DNA from: a bacterium
GTDB lineage: Bacteria; Myxococcota_A; UBA9160; UBA4427
Direction of reading: 5' to 3'
NCBI GenBank assembly: GCA_024742285.1
Contig: JANSYR010000024.1
Span: 1 to 56,381, forward strand
Length of the DNA: 56,381 nt
Shown here piece by piece: positions 16,770 through 25,183 of the stretch. The position numbers and the translations under genes are program-made. Within the stretch, counting starts at the first letter, position 1; the number at the start of each line of letters is the position of its first letter. The notes beneath the pieces were generated by a model. That model saw nothing but the letters and a program-made list of their open reading frames with translations. It made no database searches and was not told the origin of the DNA.

Positions 16770-17768
16770 ATGATCGAACGACCCGTACGGATGATCGCTG
16801 GCGTGGGCACGGCGATGGGAGTGATCCTGCTGCTGGCGGTCTCCACTGCGCTGGCTTCGCCACGCGAGGCCACGTTGACGGCGCTCTCGGCCCTCGAATC
16901 GAACTGGCCGGGCCCCGACGTCTCGATCCGCGTGGTCCGAGAGGGGGAGGGGCCGCTCCGCATCGGCGACGAGATCGTGTACCGCTTCACGTCGACTCGG
17001 GCGGGCTACCTCACGGCCCTCCATGTGGACACGCACGGCGCGACCACGCTCCTCTTCCCCCGCGCCGACGCCGAGGAGGCCCGGCTCGGAGACGGGGCCG
17101 TCGTGGAGCTTCCGAGCGCCGAAGACGGCTTTTCGCTCGAGGTCCAGCCGCCGGTGGGCCGCGACTTCGTCTACGCGATCGTGACCCGGACGCCGCTCAC
17201 GCGGAGCTCCCTCGGACTCGAGACCGCCGCGATCGTGGTGGACGTCGAGCCCCAGGACGGCGCGAAGCTGGTGCGGCGGATCCGTGCGGAGCTCGAATCC
17301 CGCGAGCCGGGGGCGGTCGCGGTGGCGCACGTGGCACAGCAGATCGATGGGCGTGGGGACGTGCTCTATCGATCCGCGGACATCGTCGAGTTCTTCGGGG
17401 AGCGCACCCGCTCGATCCGCCCGCCGAAGCTCGATCTCCAGATCCAGTTCGCGACCGACAGCGCAGCCCTCGATCCGGTCGCGCGCAAGAACGTCGATGA
17501 GTTCGCCCTCGCCCTCGAAGACCCGAAGCTGCTCGAGACGCGCTTCGTGATCGCGGGGCACACGGACGATCGCGGCAGCGATGCCCACAACCTCCGCCTT
17601 TCCCGTCGACGGGCCGAGGCGGTGCGTCGCTACCTGGTCGACCAAGGGGGCGTCGACGCGGAGCGGCTGGTGATCGAGGCCCACGGCGAGAACGCGCCAC
17701 TCATGGGCGAGGACTCGGACTTCGCCCGCGCGATGAACCGGCGGGTCGAGTTCTCGCCGGCACGTTAG
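16770..17768 (+). CDS. DUF4384-OmpA envelope protein
   Basis: 332 residues from ATG 16770 with GAGGAG seven bases upstream. A signal peptide (MIAGVGTAMGVILLLAVSTALA) is followed by a DUF4384-like beta domain (about 45-150: LRIGDEIVYRFTSTRAGYLTALHVD and a TTLLFPR strand). A central linker leads to a C-terminal OmpA-like peptidoglycan-binding domain (about 215-332; IQFATDSAAL, GHTDDRGSDAHNLRLSRRRA, MNRRVEF). Both the diaminopimelate-contacting Asp and Arg are present. DUF4384 domains are often attached to Ser/Thr kinases or peptidases as sensors; here one sits beside a kinase gene that converges with it, 20 nt away. Periplasmic, probably cell-wall bound. Confidence 0.88.
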   Translation: MIERPVRMIAGVGTAMGVILLLAVSTALASPREATLTALSALESNWPGPDVSIRVVREGEGPLRIGDEIVYRFTSTRAGYLTALHVDTHGATTLLFPRADAEEARLGDGAVVELPSAEDGFSLEVQPPVGRDFVYAIVTRTPLTRSSLGLETAAIVVDVEPQDGAKLVRRIRAELESREPGAVAVAHVAQQIDGRGDVLYRSADIVEFFGERTRSIRPPKLDLQIQFATDSAALDPVARKNVDEFALALEDPKLLETRFVIAGHTDDRGSDAHNLRLSRRRAEAVRRYLVDQGGVDAERLVIEAHGENAPLMGEDSDFARAMNRRVEFSPAR

Positions 17769-17788
17769 GCGGGGATTCGGGAGAGCGG

Positions 17789-19696
17789 CTAGGCCTCGCC
17801 GTCCCGGGCGCAGCGGAAGCCGAGGGAGATGCTCGAGTAGTCCGGCGCGTCTTCCGAGAAGGCGGCGCTCCGGAAATACGCGGGGATCCGGTCCATCCAG
17901 GAGCCACCCTTGAAGATCCGGCGTTCGCCTTCGCCGCTCTCCGTCGAGGTCCATTCCCAGACGCTGCCGGCGAGGTCGAGCAGCCCCTCCGGCGTCGCCC
18001 CGGACGGGTGGGAACCCACCGGCTCGAGGCCGAGTCCCTCGGCGCGCACGTCCCGGAGCCGATTCGCGTCCCACTCGTCGCCCCACGGAAAGGCACGGCG
18101 TGACTCGCCCCGGGCGGCGAACTCCCATTCGTCCTCGGTCGGCAGGCGTCCGCCCGCCCACTGGCAATAGCGTCGCGCGTCCTGCCAGGACACGTGTACG
18201 ACCGGGTCGTCCGGATGGGTGAGGGCGTCGCGGCCCTGTTGCGGCGTGCGCCAGTTGCATCGTCGGCAGCGGGTGATGTCCCAGCTGTAGCCCCGCTCCT
18301 CGGCCGTCGTGCGGTGACCCGTGGCGTCGACGAACGTCTCGAAGTCGGCGTTCGTGACTTCGGTCCGGTCGAGGGTGTAGGGCGCGAGGCGGACGGTGCG
18401 CAGTCGTTCGTCGGCGAAGACTTCGCGCGCGCAGGCGCGGGCGGAGCCGCCCCCCTTCTCGCAGAGGAAGATCGCGCGGTCGATCTCCTCCGGCGTGCTG
18501 CCGAGCCGAACCGTGACGGGGTCGCTCTTCTGCGCGATCGGTGTCCCCGACGGCTCGACTCGCTCGTTCTCGCCGATCTCCTGGGCGTCGTCGGATCCTG
18601 CCGGTACGAGCCCGTCCCAGTCGATCTGGAAGAGCGCGCCCAGGACGAGGAGCGCTCCCGCCGCCGCGGCGATCGGTTTCCAGGGCAGGTCGATCCCCGC
18701 GCCCCCCGCATCGTTCGCGAAGGCGTCGGCGAACTCCAGGCAGCTGCCGAAGCGGTCCTCGGGCTGGCGGGACAACGCCTTTCGGATCGCCTTCTCGGCG
18801 GACTTCGAGAGGGGCCCCTTCAGCCGTTTGCGGTCGATGGCCGGGGGCGTGCCCTTTTCCTTGGCGATCAGGATCGCCTCGTTGGTGTTGCCCGTGAAGG
18901 GCAGCTCGCCGGTGATCGCCAGGAAGACGACGGTCGCGAGGCTGTACTGGTCGTAGGCCGGGGTCAGGATCCGGTCGATCGCCTCCGGCGGCGCGTAGGC
19001 GGGGGAGCCGACGAAGGTCCCGACGACCGTGAGCTCGCGTCGCACCTCCTGGGTCGGGGCGTCGGGATCCGCCGCGCCGATCGCGGTCGCGATCCCGAAG
19101 TCGGAGAGGACCGCGTGGCCCTCGCCGTCGAAGAGGATGTTCGCGGGCTTCACGTCCCGGTGGAGGGAGCCGTTGCGATGGACCGTGTCCAGGGCGCCGG
19201 CGATCGTCGGCAACCACTCGAGGATTTCTTCGGGGGTCTGCTGGCCGCCCTGCTTCGTGATGCGCTCGCGCAGGTTGCCCCCGCGCAGGTACTGCACGAC
19301 CGCGTAGGGCACGTCGGTCTGGCCGGCGCCGCCGACGTGGGAGCCGGAGTCGACGATCGACAGGATCGCCGGGTGCTCGTGGGTCGAGAGATCGCGAATC
19401 TCCTGGAGGAAGCGCTCGCGAAAGGTGCGATCCGCCATCAGGCTGGCGTGGGGAATCTTGACCACGACCTGGCGCTCGAGGGTCCGGTCCCAAGCGAGGT
19501 AGACCGTGCCCATGCCGCCCCGGTCGAGGGATTTGCGGATCTCGTAGCGGTCGTCGAGAACCTCGCCGAGCAGGGGATCCGCCGGCTCGGTCTCCTCGTT
19601 CGGCTCGAGCTCGATCGGCGCGGTGTCGGCCTGCTCTGACTCGACGGGCGCGGTCGCCTCGTCGTCCGCCCCTCCGGTGTCCTGCCCGTCCTTCAA
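17789..19696 (-). CDS. membrane Ser/Thr protein kinase with C-terminal FGE-sulfatase-type domain
   Basis: 635 residues from TTG 19696, chosen because GAGGA lies six bases upstream; an ATG at 19792 would add a 32-residue run of almost only Arg. The Hanks-type kinase domain spans about 51-330. Its motifs are the glycine loop DRGGMGTV, catalytic Lys80, HRDVKPAN with Asp181, DFG (Asp199) and APPE in the activation segment. One membrane helix (about 345-365) separates it from an extracytoplasmic FGE/SUMF1-type domain (about 440-635). That domain has TEVTNADFETFV, GGRLPTEDEWEFAARG, FPWGDEW and LGFRCAR. The KGGSWM...FR stretch lacks the two catalytic Cys of true formylglycine-generating enzyme, so the domain probably binds a ligand as a sensor. 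Confidence 0.9.
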   Translation of the reverse strand: MKDGQDTGGADDEATAPVESEQADTAPIELEPNEETEPADPLLGEVLDDRYEIRKSLDRGGMGTVYLAWDRTLERQVVVKIPHASLMADRTFRERFLQEIRDLSTHEHPAILSIVDSGSHVGGAGQTDVPYAVVQYLRGGNLRERITKQGGQQTPEEILEWLPTIAGALDTVHRNGSLHRDVKPANILFDGEGHAVLSDFGIATAIGAADPDAPTQEVRRELTVVGTFVGSPAYAPPEAIDRILTPAYDQYSLATVVFLAITGELPFTGNTNEAILIAKEKGTPPAIDRKRLKGPLSKSAEKAIRKALSRQPEDRFGSCLEFADAFANDAGGAGIDLPWKPIAAAAGALLVLGALFQIDWDGLVPAGSDDAQEIGENERVEPSGTPIAQKSDPVTVRLGSTPEEIDRAIFLCEKGGGSARACAREVFADERLRTVRLAPYTLDRTEVTNADFETFVDATGHRTTAEERGYSWDITRCRRCNWRTPQQGRDALTHPDDPVVHVSWQDARRYCQWAGGRLPTEDEWEFAARGESRRAFPWGDEWDANRLRDVRAEGLGLEPVGSHPSGATPEGLLDLAGSVWEWTSTESGEGERRIFKGGSWMDRIPAYFRSAAFSEDAPDYSSISLGFRCARDGEA

Positions 19697-19843
19697 GCGC
19701 GTTCCTCTTCGCCGCTCTCTGCGCCGTTCGTTCCGCCGCCGTCGCCGCTCGTTCCGCCGCTGTCGTCGCCGCCGTCGTTCGCGCCGGCACATTCGCGGGG
19801 CCGCGCACCGCCGACGCTCGTGAGTCGCGGTATCCTACCGCGG

Positions 19844-20779
19844 ATGGCCGAACTCGGCGCTTCCCAGAATTCCGTCGCGGGCGATGCCGACGATGAACCG
19901 GCCGCGCTCTCGGGCCCGCGCTTCGGTCTGCTCGCCGCGCTCCGTCTGCTGCCGAAGAACGCGATGTCCCGCTTGATGGGCCGGTTCGCCGGAATCGCCT
20001 GGCCCGGTCCGATCCAGCGTGCGGAGATCCGGCTCTTCGCCCGTCTCGCCGGCGTCGATCTCTCGGAAGCCAGAGACGAAGTCGGAGACTTCGCGACGCT
20101 CCAGCAGTTCTTCACGCGTGCACTCGCGGCCGGCGCGCGACGGATCGAGGGGGACGACGAGGTGCTCGTCTCGCCCTGCGACGGTGCGTGGGGCGCGGCG
20201 GGTCGGATCGAAGACGGGACGCTCCTGCAGGTGAAGGGGCGCCGTTACCGTGTGGCCGATCTGCTCGGACACGAGGCGTGGGCCGCAGGCTACGACGGGG
20301 GCTGCTATGCGACCCTCTATCTCTCGCCGCGCGACTATCATCGCTTCCACACCCCGGCCGCGGGCCGGATCATCCGGCTCGACTATCTGCCTGGCGCACT
20401 GTGGCCCGTGAACTCGATCGGACTGCAGGGCATCGACGGGCTCTTCGCGCGCAACGAACGGATCTGTGCCGAGCTGAGCGTGGACGGTTCCGCGGCAGGC
20501 CCCGGAATCCTGATGATCGCCGTCGGCGCGACGATGGTCGGGAGCGTGCGTCTCTCCTTCGACGAGCTCCGTACGAACGTGCCCGGCGGCACGCCGGTCA
20601 CGCGGCGCCTCGAGCGGAACCCGCCTGCCTTCGCGCGCGGCGAGGAGTGGGGCCACTTCGAGTTCGGCTCGACGATCGTCCTGCTGACGCCGCCGGGCGG
20701 ACCGACGATCGAGCCGCAGCCGGTCGGAACGCCGGTTCGCCTCGGGGAAGCGATCGGTCGCGTGCGTCCGGCGGGCTGA
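19844..20779 (+). CDS. psd: phosphatidylserine decarboxylase proenzyme
   Basis: 311 residues from ATG 19844 (GTG 19820 possible). It makes phosphatidylethanolamine from phosphatidylserine at the inner membrane. Family landmarks: the N-terminal FGLLAALRLLPKNAMSRLMG helix, FATLQQFFTRAL, SPCDGAWG (catalytic Asp), YLSPRDYHRFHTP (catalytic His) and NERI. The self-cleavage motif is FGST near residue 280, in place of the usual LGST; its Ser becomes the pyruvoyl group of the alpha chain. Size and order fit the bacterial proenzyme. It converges with the carboxylase gene after 9 nt. Confidence 0.95.
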   Translation: MAELGASQNSVAGDADDEPAALSGPRFGLLAALRLLPKNAMSRLMGRFAGIAWPGPIQRAEIRLFARLAGVDLSEARDEVGDFATLQQFFTRALAAGARRIEGDDEVLVSPCDGAWGAAGRIEDGTLLQVKGRRYRVADLLGHEAWAAGYDGGCYATLYLSPRDYHRFHTPAAGRIIRLDYLPGALWPVNSIGLQGIDGLFARNERICAELSVDGSAAGPGILMIAVGATMVGSVRLSFDELRTNVPGGTPVTRRLERNPPAFARGEEWGHFEFGSTIVLLTPPGGPTIEPQPVGTPVRLGEAIGRVRPAG

Positions 20780-20788
20780 GCGCGGGCC

Positions 20789-22348
20789 TCAGATCGGCGG
20801 ACGGGTCGGCAGCTGCTCGGAAAGCAGCGGCCAGACCCGCTCGATCCAGCGACAGAGTCGCGACCGGGTCTCGCGCGGATCGATCAGGTCGTGCACGCCG
20901 ACGGCTTCCGCGCGTGGGAAGGGGCTGCGTCCCTTCGACATCGCCGCCTCGAGCTCGGCCCGCTTGGCCTCCGGATCGTCGGCTTCGGCGATCTGCCGCC
21001 GGAACGCGACGGCGACGCCGCCTTCGATCGGCAGCGCCCCCGACTCGGCGGAGGGCCAGGCGAAGACGGTCGCCTTCGGCCCCATGTGTGCGGCGGCGGC
21101 GACGCCGTAGGCCTTCCGGACGAGGACGGTGCACCAGGGGATCTTCGCCGTGACCACCCGGGAGATCAGCTCGACGCCGAAGCGGATGGTGCCACTTCGC
21201 TCGGAGGCGGGGCCGATCATGAACCCGGGCTCGTCGACGAGGGTCACCACCGGCAGATGGAACGTGTCGCAGAGGTCGATGAAGCGCTTCACCTTGAGCG
21301 ATCCCTCCGCGTCCATCGAGCCCGCATAGAAGTGGGGGTCGTTCGCGAAGACGCCGACGGGCTTGCCGTTCAGGCGCGCGAAGGCGGTGATCAGACCGCG
21401 GCCGTAGCCCTTCGTCATCTCGAACACGCTGCCCTCGTCGAAGACGGCCTTCAGGATCCTGCGCATCGCGTAGACCTGCCGGCGTTCGCGGGGGATCACG
21501 TCGAGCAGGAACGCCTCGCGGCGCTCGGGATCGTCGCTGCACTCGACCACCGGCGGGAGCTGCATGACGTTGGTCGGCAGATAGGAGAGGAAGCGCCGGA
21601 TCTGTTCGATCGCGTCCTTCTCGTCCTTCGCGACGTTGTCCACGACGCCGGAGCGCCCGTGGACCTTCGCCCCGCCGAGCTCGTCCTTGGTCAGCGTCTC
21701 GCCGAGGGCGCGCTCGACGAGCGCCGGGCCCCCGATCAGGACCTGCGCGGTGTCCTTCGTCATGACCGAGAAGTGGGAGGCGGCGAGTCGCGCCGCCGGG
21801 AAGCCCGCGACGGCGCCCACGGCGGCAGAGGCGACCGGTGCGATCTGCATGATCTGGGCGATCGACAGGAAGCGGGAGGTCGAGAACACGGGATCGCTCG
21901 TGGTCTTCGAGGGCGTGGGCCGCTTCGGGCCGCCGGTGCCGGCGACGCTGCCCCCGCCGCCTTCCAGGAAGCGGACGAGCGGCAGACGGAGGTCGATCGC
22001 CAGGGTCTCGGACCACACGCTCCGGCGCAGGCCCGCGGGCGAGGGCGAGCCGCCGCGTTGGGTGAAGTCCTCGCCCCCGACGACGATCGGGCGTCCGTCG
22101 AGCTCGGCGAGGCCGAGCAGGTAGTTCGCCGGGTGGAAGGCGACCGGCTCGCCGTTCTCGTCGCGCTCGGTCTCGCCCGCGATCGGAGCCTGCTCTTCGA
22201 GGCTGCCTTCGTCGACGAGGGCGGCCACGCGCTCGCGAACGGTCAGCCGGCCGCGCTCGTGCTGACGGGCGACCGCCTCGGGGCCGCCCATCTCGCGGGC
22301 GGCGATCCGACGCGCTTCGATCTCGTCGACTTCGGGCTTCCAGCTCAT
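20789..22348 (-). CDS. acyl-CoA carboxylase carboxyltransferase (beta) subunit
   Basis: 519 residues from ATG 22348. It is the biotin-dependent carboxyltransferase subunit that carboxylates a short acyl-CoA; propionyl-, methylcrotonyl- or geranyl-CoA cannot be told apart here. Typical segments are RGRLTVRERVAALVDEGS near the N-terminus, EDFTQRGGS, a glycine-rich RFLEGGGGSVAGTGG, ASHFSVMTKDTAQVLIGGP, VYAMRRILKAVFDEGSVFEM, and VDEPGFMIGPASERSG in the C-terminal crotonase-like half. No biotin carboxylase or carrier gene is next to it, so the alpha subunit must lie elsewhere. Cotranscription with the upstream phosphoesterase (53-nt gap) is likely. Confidence 0.9.
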   Translation of the reverse strand: MSWKPEVDEIEARRIAAREMGGPEAVARQHERGRLTVRERVAALVDEGSLEEQAPIAGETERDENGEPVAFHPANYLLGLAELDGRPIVVGGEDFTQRGGSPSPAGLRRSVWSETLAIDLRLPLVRFLEGGGGSVAGTGGPKRPTPSKTTSDPVFSTSRFLSIAQIMQIAPVASAAVGAVAGFPAARLAASHFSVMTKDTAQVLIGGPALVERALGETLTKDELGGAKVHGRSGVVDNVAKDEKDAIEQIRRFLSYLPTNVMQLPPVVECSDDPERREAFLLDVIPRERRQVYAMRRILKAVFDEGSVFEMTKGYGRGLITAFARLNGKPVGVFANDPHFYAGSMDAEGSLKVKRFIDLCDTFHLPVVTLVDEPGFMIGPASERSGTIRFGVELISRVVTAKIPWCTVLVRKAYGVAAAAHMGPKATVFAWPSAESGALPIEGGVAVAFRRQIAEADDPEAKRAELEAAMSKGRSPFPRAEAVGVHDLIDPRETRSRLCRWIERVWPLLSEQLPTRPPI

Positions 22349-22401
22349 CAGCGTCCGTGCTTCTCGTGGCGTCGTCTCGTGGCGTCGTCGCGGTCCGCGG
22401 C

Positions 22402-22899
22402 TCAGAAGCGGAGCAGCTCGACGTCGAGGGAGGCGAGATCGATCATTCCGACCGCGTTGCGCCCGGCGAGGAACCCCGCGCATTCGCCCGGGTTGAAGAA
22501 GAGGGTGTCGTTCTGCCACTCGTGGCGGTGACGATGGGTGTGGCCGTGGACGACGAGGTCGATCCCCTCGGTCGTGTCCGGATCGACCAGGGCGTGCAGC
22601 TCGGGATCGTGCACGACCAGGATCCGCCGTGCGGCCCATTCGAGGACCCGCGGCGGCTCGACCAGATCCATGCCGAAGGCGCTCGCGTGCTCGGTGAGCA
22701 CCGGGCGGGTCGACGCGTCGTTGTTTCCGAAGACGCCGGCCAGCGGCCGATCGAGGCGTGCGAAGCGCTCGAGCACCGTGGGCTGCGTGATGTCGCCGGT
22801 GTGGATGATCCGTTCGACCCCGGCCTCGGCGAAGAGGTCGACGATCCGTCCGACGTTGACGAGCTGATCGTGGGTGTCGCCGACGACGCCGATTCGCAT
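22402..22899 (-). CDS. YfcE/MJ0936-family metallophosphoesterase
   Basis: 165 residues from ATG 22899 with AGGA upstream. A compact calcineurin-like phosphodiesterase fold with all metal-binding motifs: GDTHDQ (Asp8, His10), HTGDIT, GNND, VVHD and the C-terminal GHTHRHR. Relatives hydrolyse model phosphodiesters or cyclic nucleotides; the natural substrate is unknown. It precedes the carboxylase gene on the minus strand, with no clear functional tie. Confidence 0.9.
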   Translation of the reverse strand: MRIGVVGDTHDQLVNVGRIVDLFAEAGVERIIHTGDITQPTVLERFARLDRPLAGVFGNNDASTRPVLTEHASAFGMDLVEPPRVLEWAARRILVVHDPELHALVDPDTTEGIDLVVHGHTHRHRHEWQNDTLFFNPGECAGFLAGRNAVGMIDLASLDVELLRF

Positions 22900-23132
22900 G
22901 GCGCGGATCCTAACACGAGGATTCGGGCCGGGCGGCGACCCGGCGTCGCTGTGGTTCGGCAGGCATCTCCGGGCGAAGCCCGAGGCTGGCCTCGGCTCAA
23001 TCCCCGCGCGGACCGCGCGATTTCCCCGGGGCGTGTCCCATCGCCTCAATCGGCTCCCAGGACGGTCGATGGGAGTGAAGGGCGCGCGGAGGCTCGTCCG
23101 CAGGTCCGACCAGCCATCCATCGAGGGCATTC

Positions 23133-24368
23133 GTGAGTCAGGGAACCTTCGTCGGTCGTCAGCCGATCGTGGACCGGGAACGACGCGTCGTCGCCTACGA
23201 GCTCCTCTTTCGGAGCTCCGCCGAAGCGAACTTCGCCGACTTCGACGAAGTCGGGCGCGCCGCGGTCCGCGTGATGGTCAATACCTTCGCGGCCCTCGGA
23301 ATGGAAGCGGTCCTCGGGCACGCCCGCGGATTCTTCAACGTCAACCACGAGGTGCTGCTCTCGGAATCGCTCGAGGCGCTGCCGCGGGATCGGGTCGTGC
23401 TCGAGGTCCTCGAGGACGTCGAGCCGACCGACGAAGTCCGGGCGCGCTGCCGCGAGCTGCACGAAGCCGGATTCACGATCGCCCTCGACGATTGGGTCGT
23501 GGACGATCCACGCGAGAGTCTGCTCCCGTGGGCCTCGGTGGTGAAGGTCGATCTGCCGGCGATCCCGCCGAAGGCGCTGCGCAAGCTCACCCGGAGCCTT
23601 CGTGAGCGCGACGTTCAGCTGCTCGCGGAGAAGGTCGAGACCGCGGAGGAGTTCGAGGCCTGCCACAAGCTCGGCTTCGATCTCTTCCAGGGCTTCTTCT
23701 TCGCCCGGCCGATCGTCCTCGAGGGCGCGGACATGGATGCGGCGAAGACGATTCTCCTCAAGCTGCTCCAACAGATCAGCTCGGGTGCGGAGACGGCGAA
23801 GATCGTCGAGACCTTCAAACAGGACGCGAAGCTCGGCTTGAACCTCCTTCGTCTGGTGAATACGGCCGGACGCGCCGCCCGCGTCCGCCTCGACACGATC
23901 GAGGCAGCGGTGCGCCACCTCGGCCTCCAGCAGCTCGGCCGCTGGTGCGCGATCCTGCTCTATGCGCAGGGACCGGACGCCGACCTGCGCTCGCCGCTGC
24001 TGGTGACGGCAGCCCACCGCGGTCGCTTGATGGAGCTCGTGGTCGGCCACGCCTCGTCGCACCACGATGACGGCATCGTCGCCGAGCGCGCATTCCTCGT
24101 CGGGATGCTCTCCCTGGCGGACGCTCTTCTCGGGCGACCGATCGAGTCCCTGGTGAGCGAGCTGCGGCTCTCCGACGTCGTCGGCCGCGCGCTGACCCAT
24201 CACGACGGCGACCTGGGGCGGCTGCTCTCGATGGCGATCGCGATCGAGGCGGGCGACGTCGCGAAGTTCGAGCCCGAACTCGCCGAGCGCGACCTCGACT
24301 TCGACTCGCTCCAGGCGATCGAGAACGCGGCCTACGCCTGGGTGCACGGTCTCACCGCAGCGGACTGA
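23133..24368 (+). CDS. EAL-HDOD signalling protein (YuxH type)
   Basis: 411 residues from GTG 23133 with GAGGG upstream. The N-terminal half (about 5-190) is a degenerate EAL domain: FVGRQPIVDRERRVVAYELLFR opens it, but the EAL signature reads YELL and several metal ligands are lost, so c-di-GMP hydrolysis is unlikely. The C-terminal half (about 200-400) is an HDOD domain (LLKLLQQISSGAE, LGLNLLRLVN, AAVRHLGLQQLGRW). Proteins of this layout act as regulatory scaffolds in c-di-GMP, chemotaxis and stress pathways. The gene stands alone. Confidence 0.9.
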   Translation: MSQGTFVGRQPIVDRERRVVAYELLFRSSAEANFADFDEVGRAAVRVMVNTFAALGMEAVLGHARGFFNVNHEVLLSESLEALPRDRVVLEVLEDVEPTDEVRARCRELHEAGFTIALDDWVVDDPRESLLPWASVVKVDLPAIPPKALRKLTRSLRERDVQLLAEKVETAEEFEACHKLGFDLFQGFFFARPIVLEGADMDAAKTILLKLLQQISSGAETAKIVETFKQDAKLGLNLLRLVNTAGRAARVRLDTIEAAVRHLGLQQLGRWCAILLYAQGPDADLRSPLLVTAAHRGRLMELVVGHASSHHDDGIVAERAFLVGMLSLADALLGRPIESLVSELRLSDVVGRALTHHDGDLGRLLSMAIAIEAGDVAKFEPELAERDLDFDSLQAIENAAYAWVHGLTAAD

Positions 24369-24493
24369 CGCCACCGGTCGCCCGATTCGAAGCGTCGGGA
24401 GAACCACGCGCCTCGAGCGCGATTCCGGTGCACTTCGCGTGCATCCGCACGTCCTCTCTTCGCCCACGCGCGGCCTTCGGGTATGGTTCGAGC

Positions 24494-25183
24494 GTGCTCA
24501 CGGGTCTCCTTCTCGTCGTGCTCGCTGCGGGCCTCGCGGTCTTCGTCCACCGACGAGGTCTCGCCGGCTACGCGCCCGCGCCGGCGGGGCTCGCCGTCCT
24601 CCACCGCGGGGAGGCGGCGTTCATCCAGACCGTCGCCGAGGTCCTCTTTCCCGCTGGCGGGGGCATGGCGCTCTCCGGTGCCGAAGCGCAGCTCGCCCAT
24701 TCGGTCGATCGCCATCTCGCGGCCCTTCCGCAGACCCAGCGCGTGCAGATCCGCCTGCTCTTCCACCTCGTGGAACACCTGACACTCTTCATGCCGGGGC
24801 ACGAGCCCGGCGGACGCCAGCGCTTCTCGAGCCTCTCCGCCGCCGCCCGGGTGAACCTCCTCGAGCGACTCGCGAGCCATCCCCGGAGCGGGTTCCGACT
24901 GCTCTTCACCGCGCTCCGCTCGGTCTTCGTGCTCGCCTATCTCGGGCATCCCGGCAATCTGCACGGGCTCGGGCTCGCGCCCTTCGAGATCGAGCCGGTG
25001 GTGAGCGACGCGGAGGTGCTCTTTCCGCGGGTCGGTGCGTTGCCGAGCTCGATCGCCTTCGGCGCCGACGACCGAACCGATCCCGCCGCACGGGCGCCCC
25101 TCGATCCGCGGGGCCCGCGCCACCGCGCCTATTCCCGCTCAGGACAGCGCCGCGCCGCACAGGCGGGGAGGGGAGAAGCGTGA
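24494..25183 (+). CDS. membrane-anchored small partner of the GMC oxidoreductase (gluconate 2-dehydrogenase subunit 3-like)
   Basis: 229 residues if GTG 24494 is used; the frame is open to 24428 and the start is uncertain. One N-terminal membrane helix (LTGLLLVVLAAGLAVFVH) is followed by a mainly helical domain (FIQTVAEVLFPAGGG, SVDRHLAALPQ, LLERLASHPRSGFRLLFTALRSVFVLAYLGHP). That pattern resembles the small subunit accompanying gluconate 2-dehydrogenase and other GMC or fatty alcohol oxidases. Its stop overlaps the GMC start by 4 nt (GTGA), a strong sign of a complex. The tail is Arg/Pro-rich and low in complexity. Assignment rests on context and weak pattern likeness. Confidence 0.6.
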   Translation: MLTGLLLVVLAAGLAVFVHRRGLAGYAPAPAGLAVLHRGEAAFIQTVAEVLFPAGGGMALSGAEAQLAHSVDRHLAALPQTQRVQIRLLFHLVEHLTLFMPGHEPGGRQRFSSLSAAARVNLLERLASHPRSGFRLLFTALRSVFVLAYLGHPGNLHGLGLAPFEIEPVVSDAEVLFPRVGALPSSIAFGADDRTDPAARAPLDPRGPRHRAYSRSGQRRAAQAGRGEA

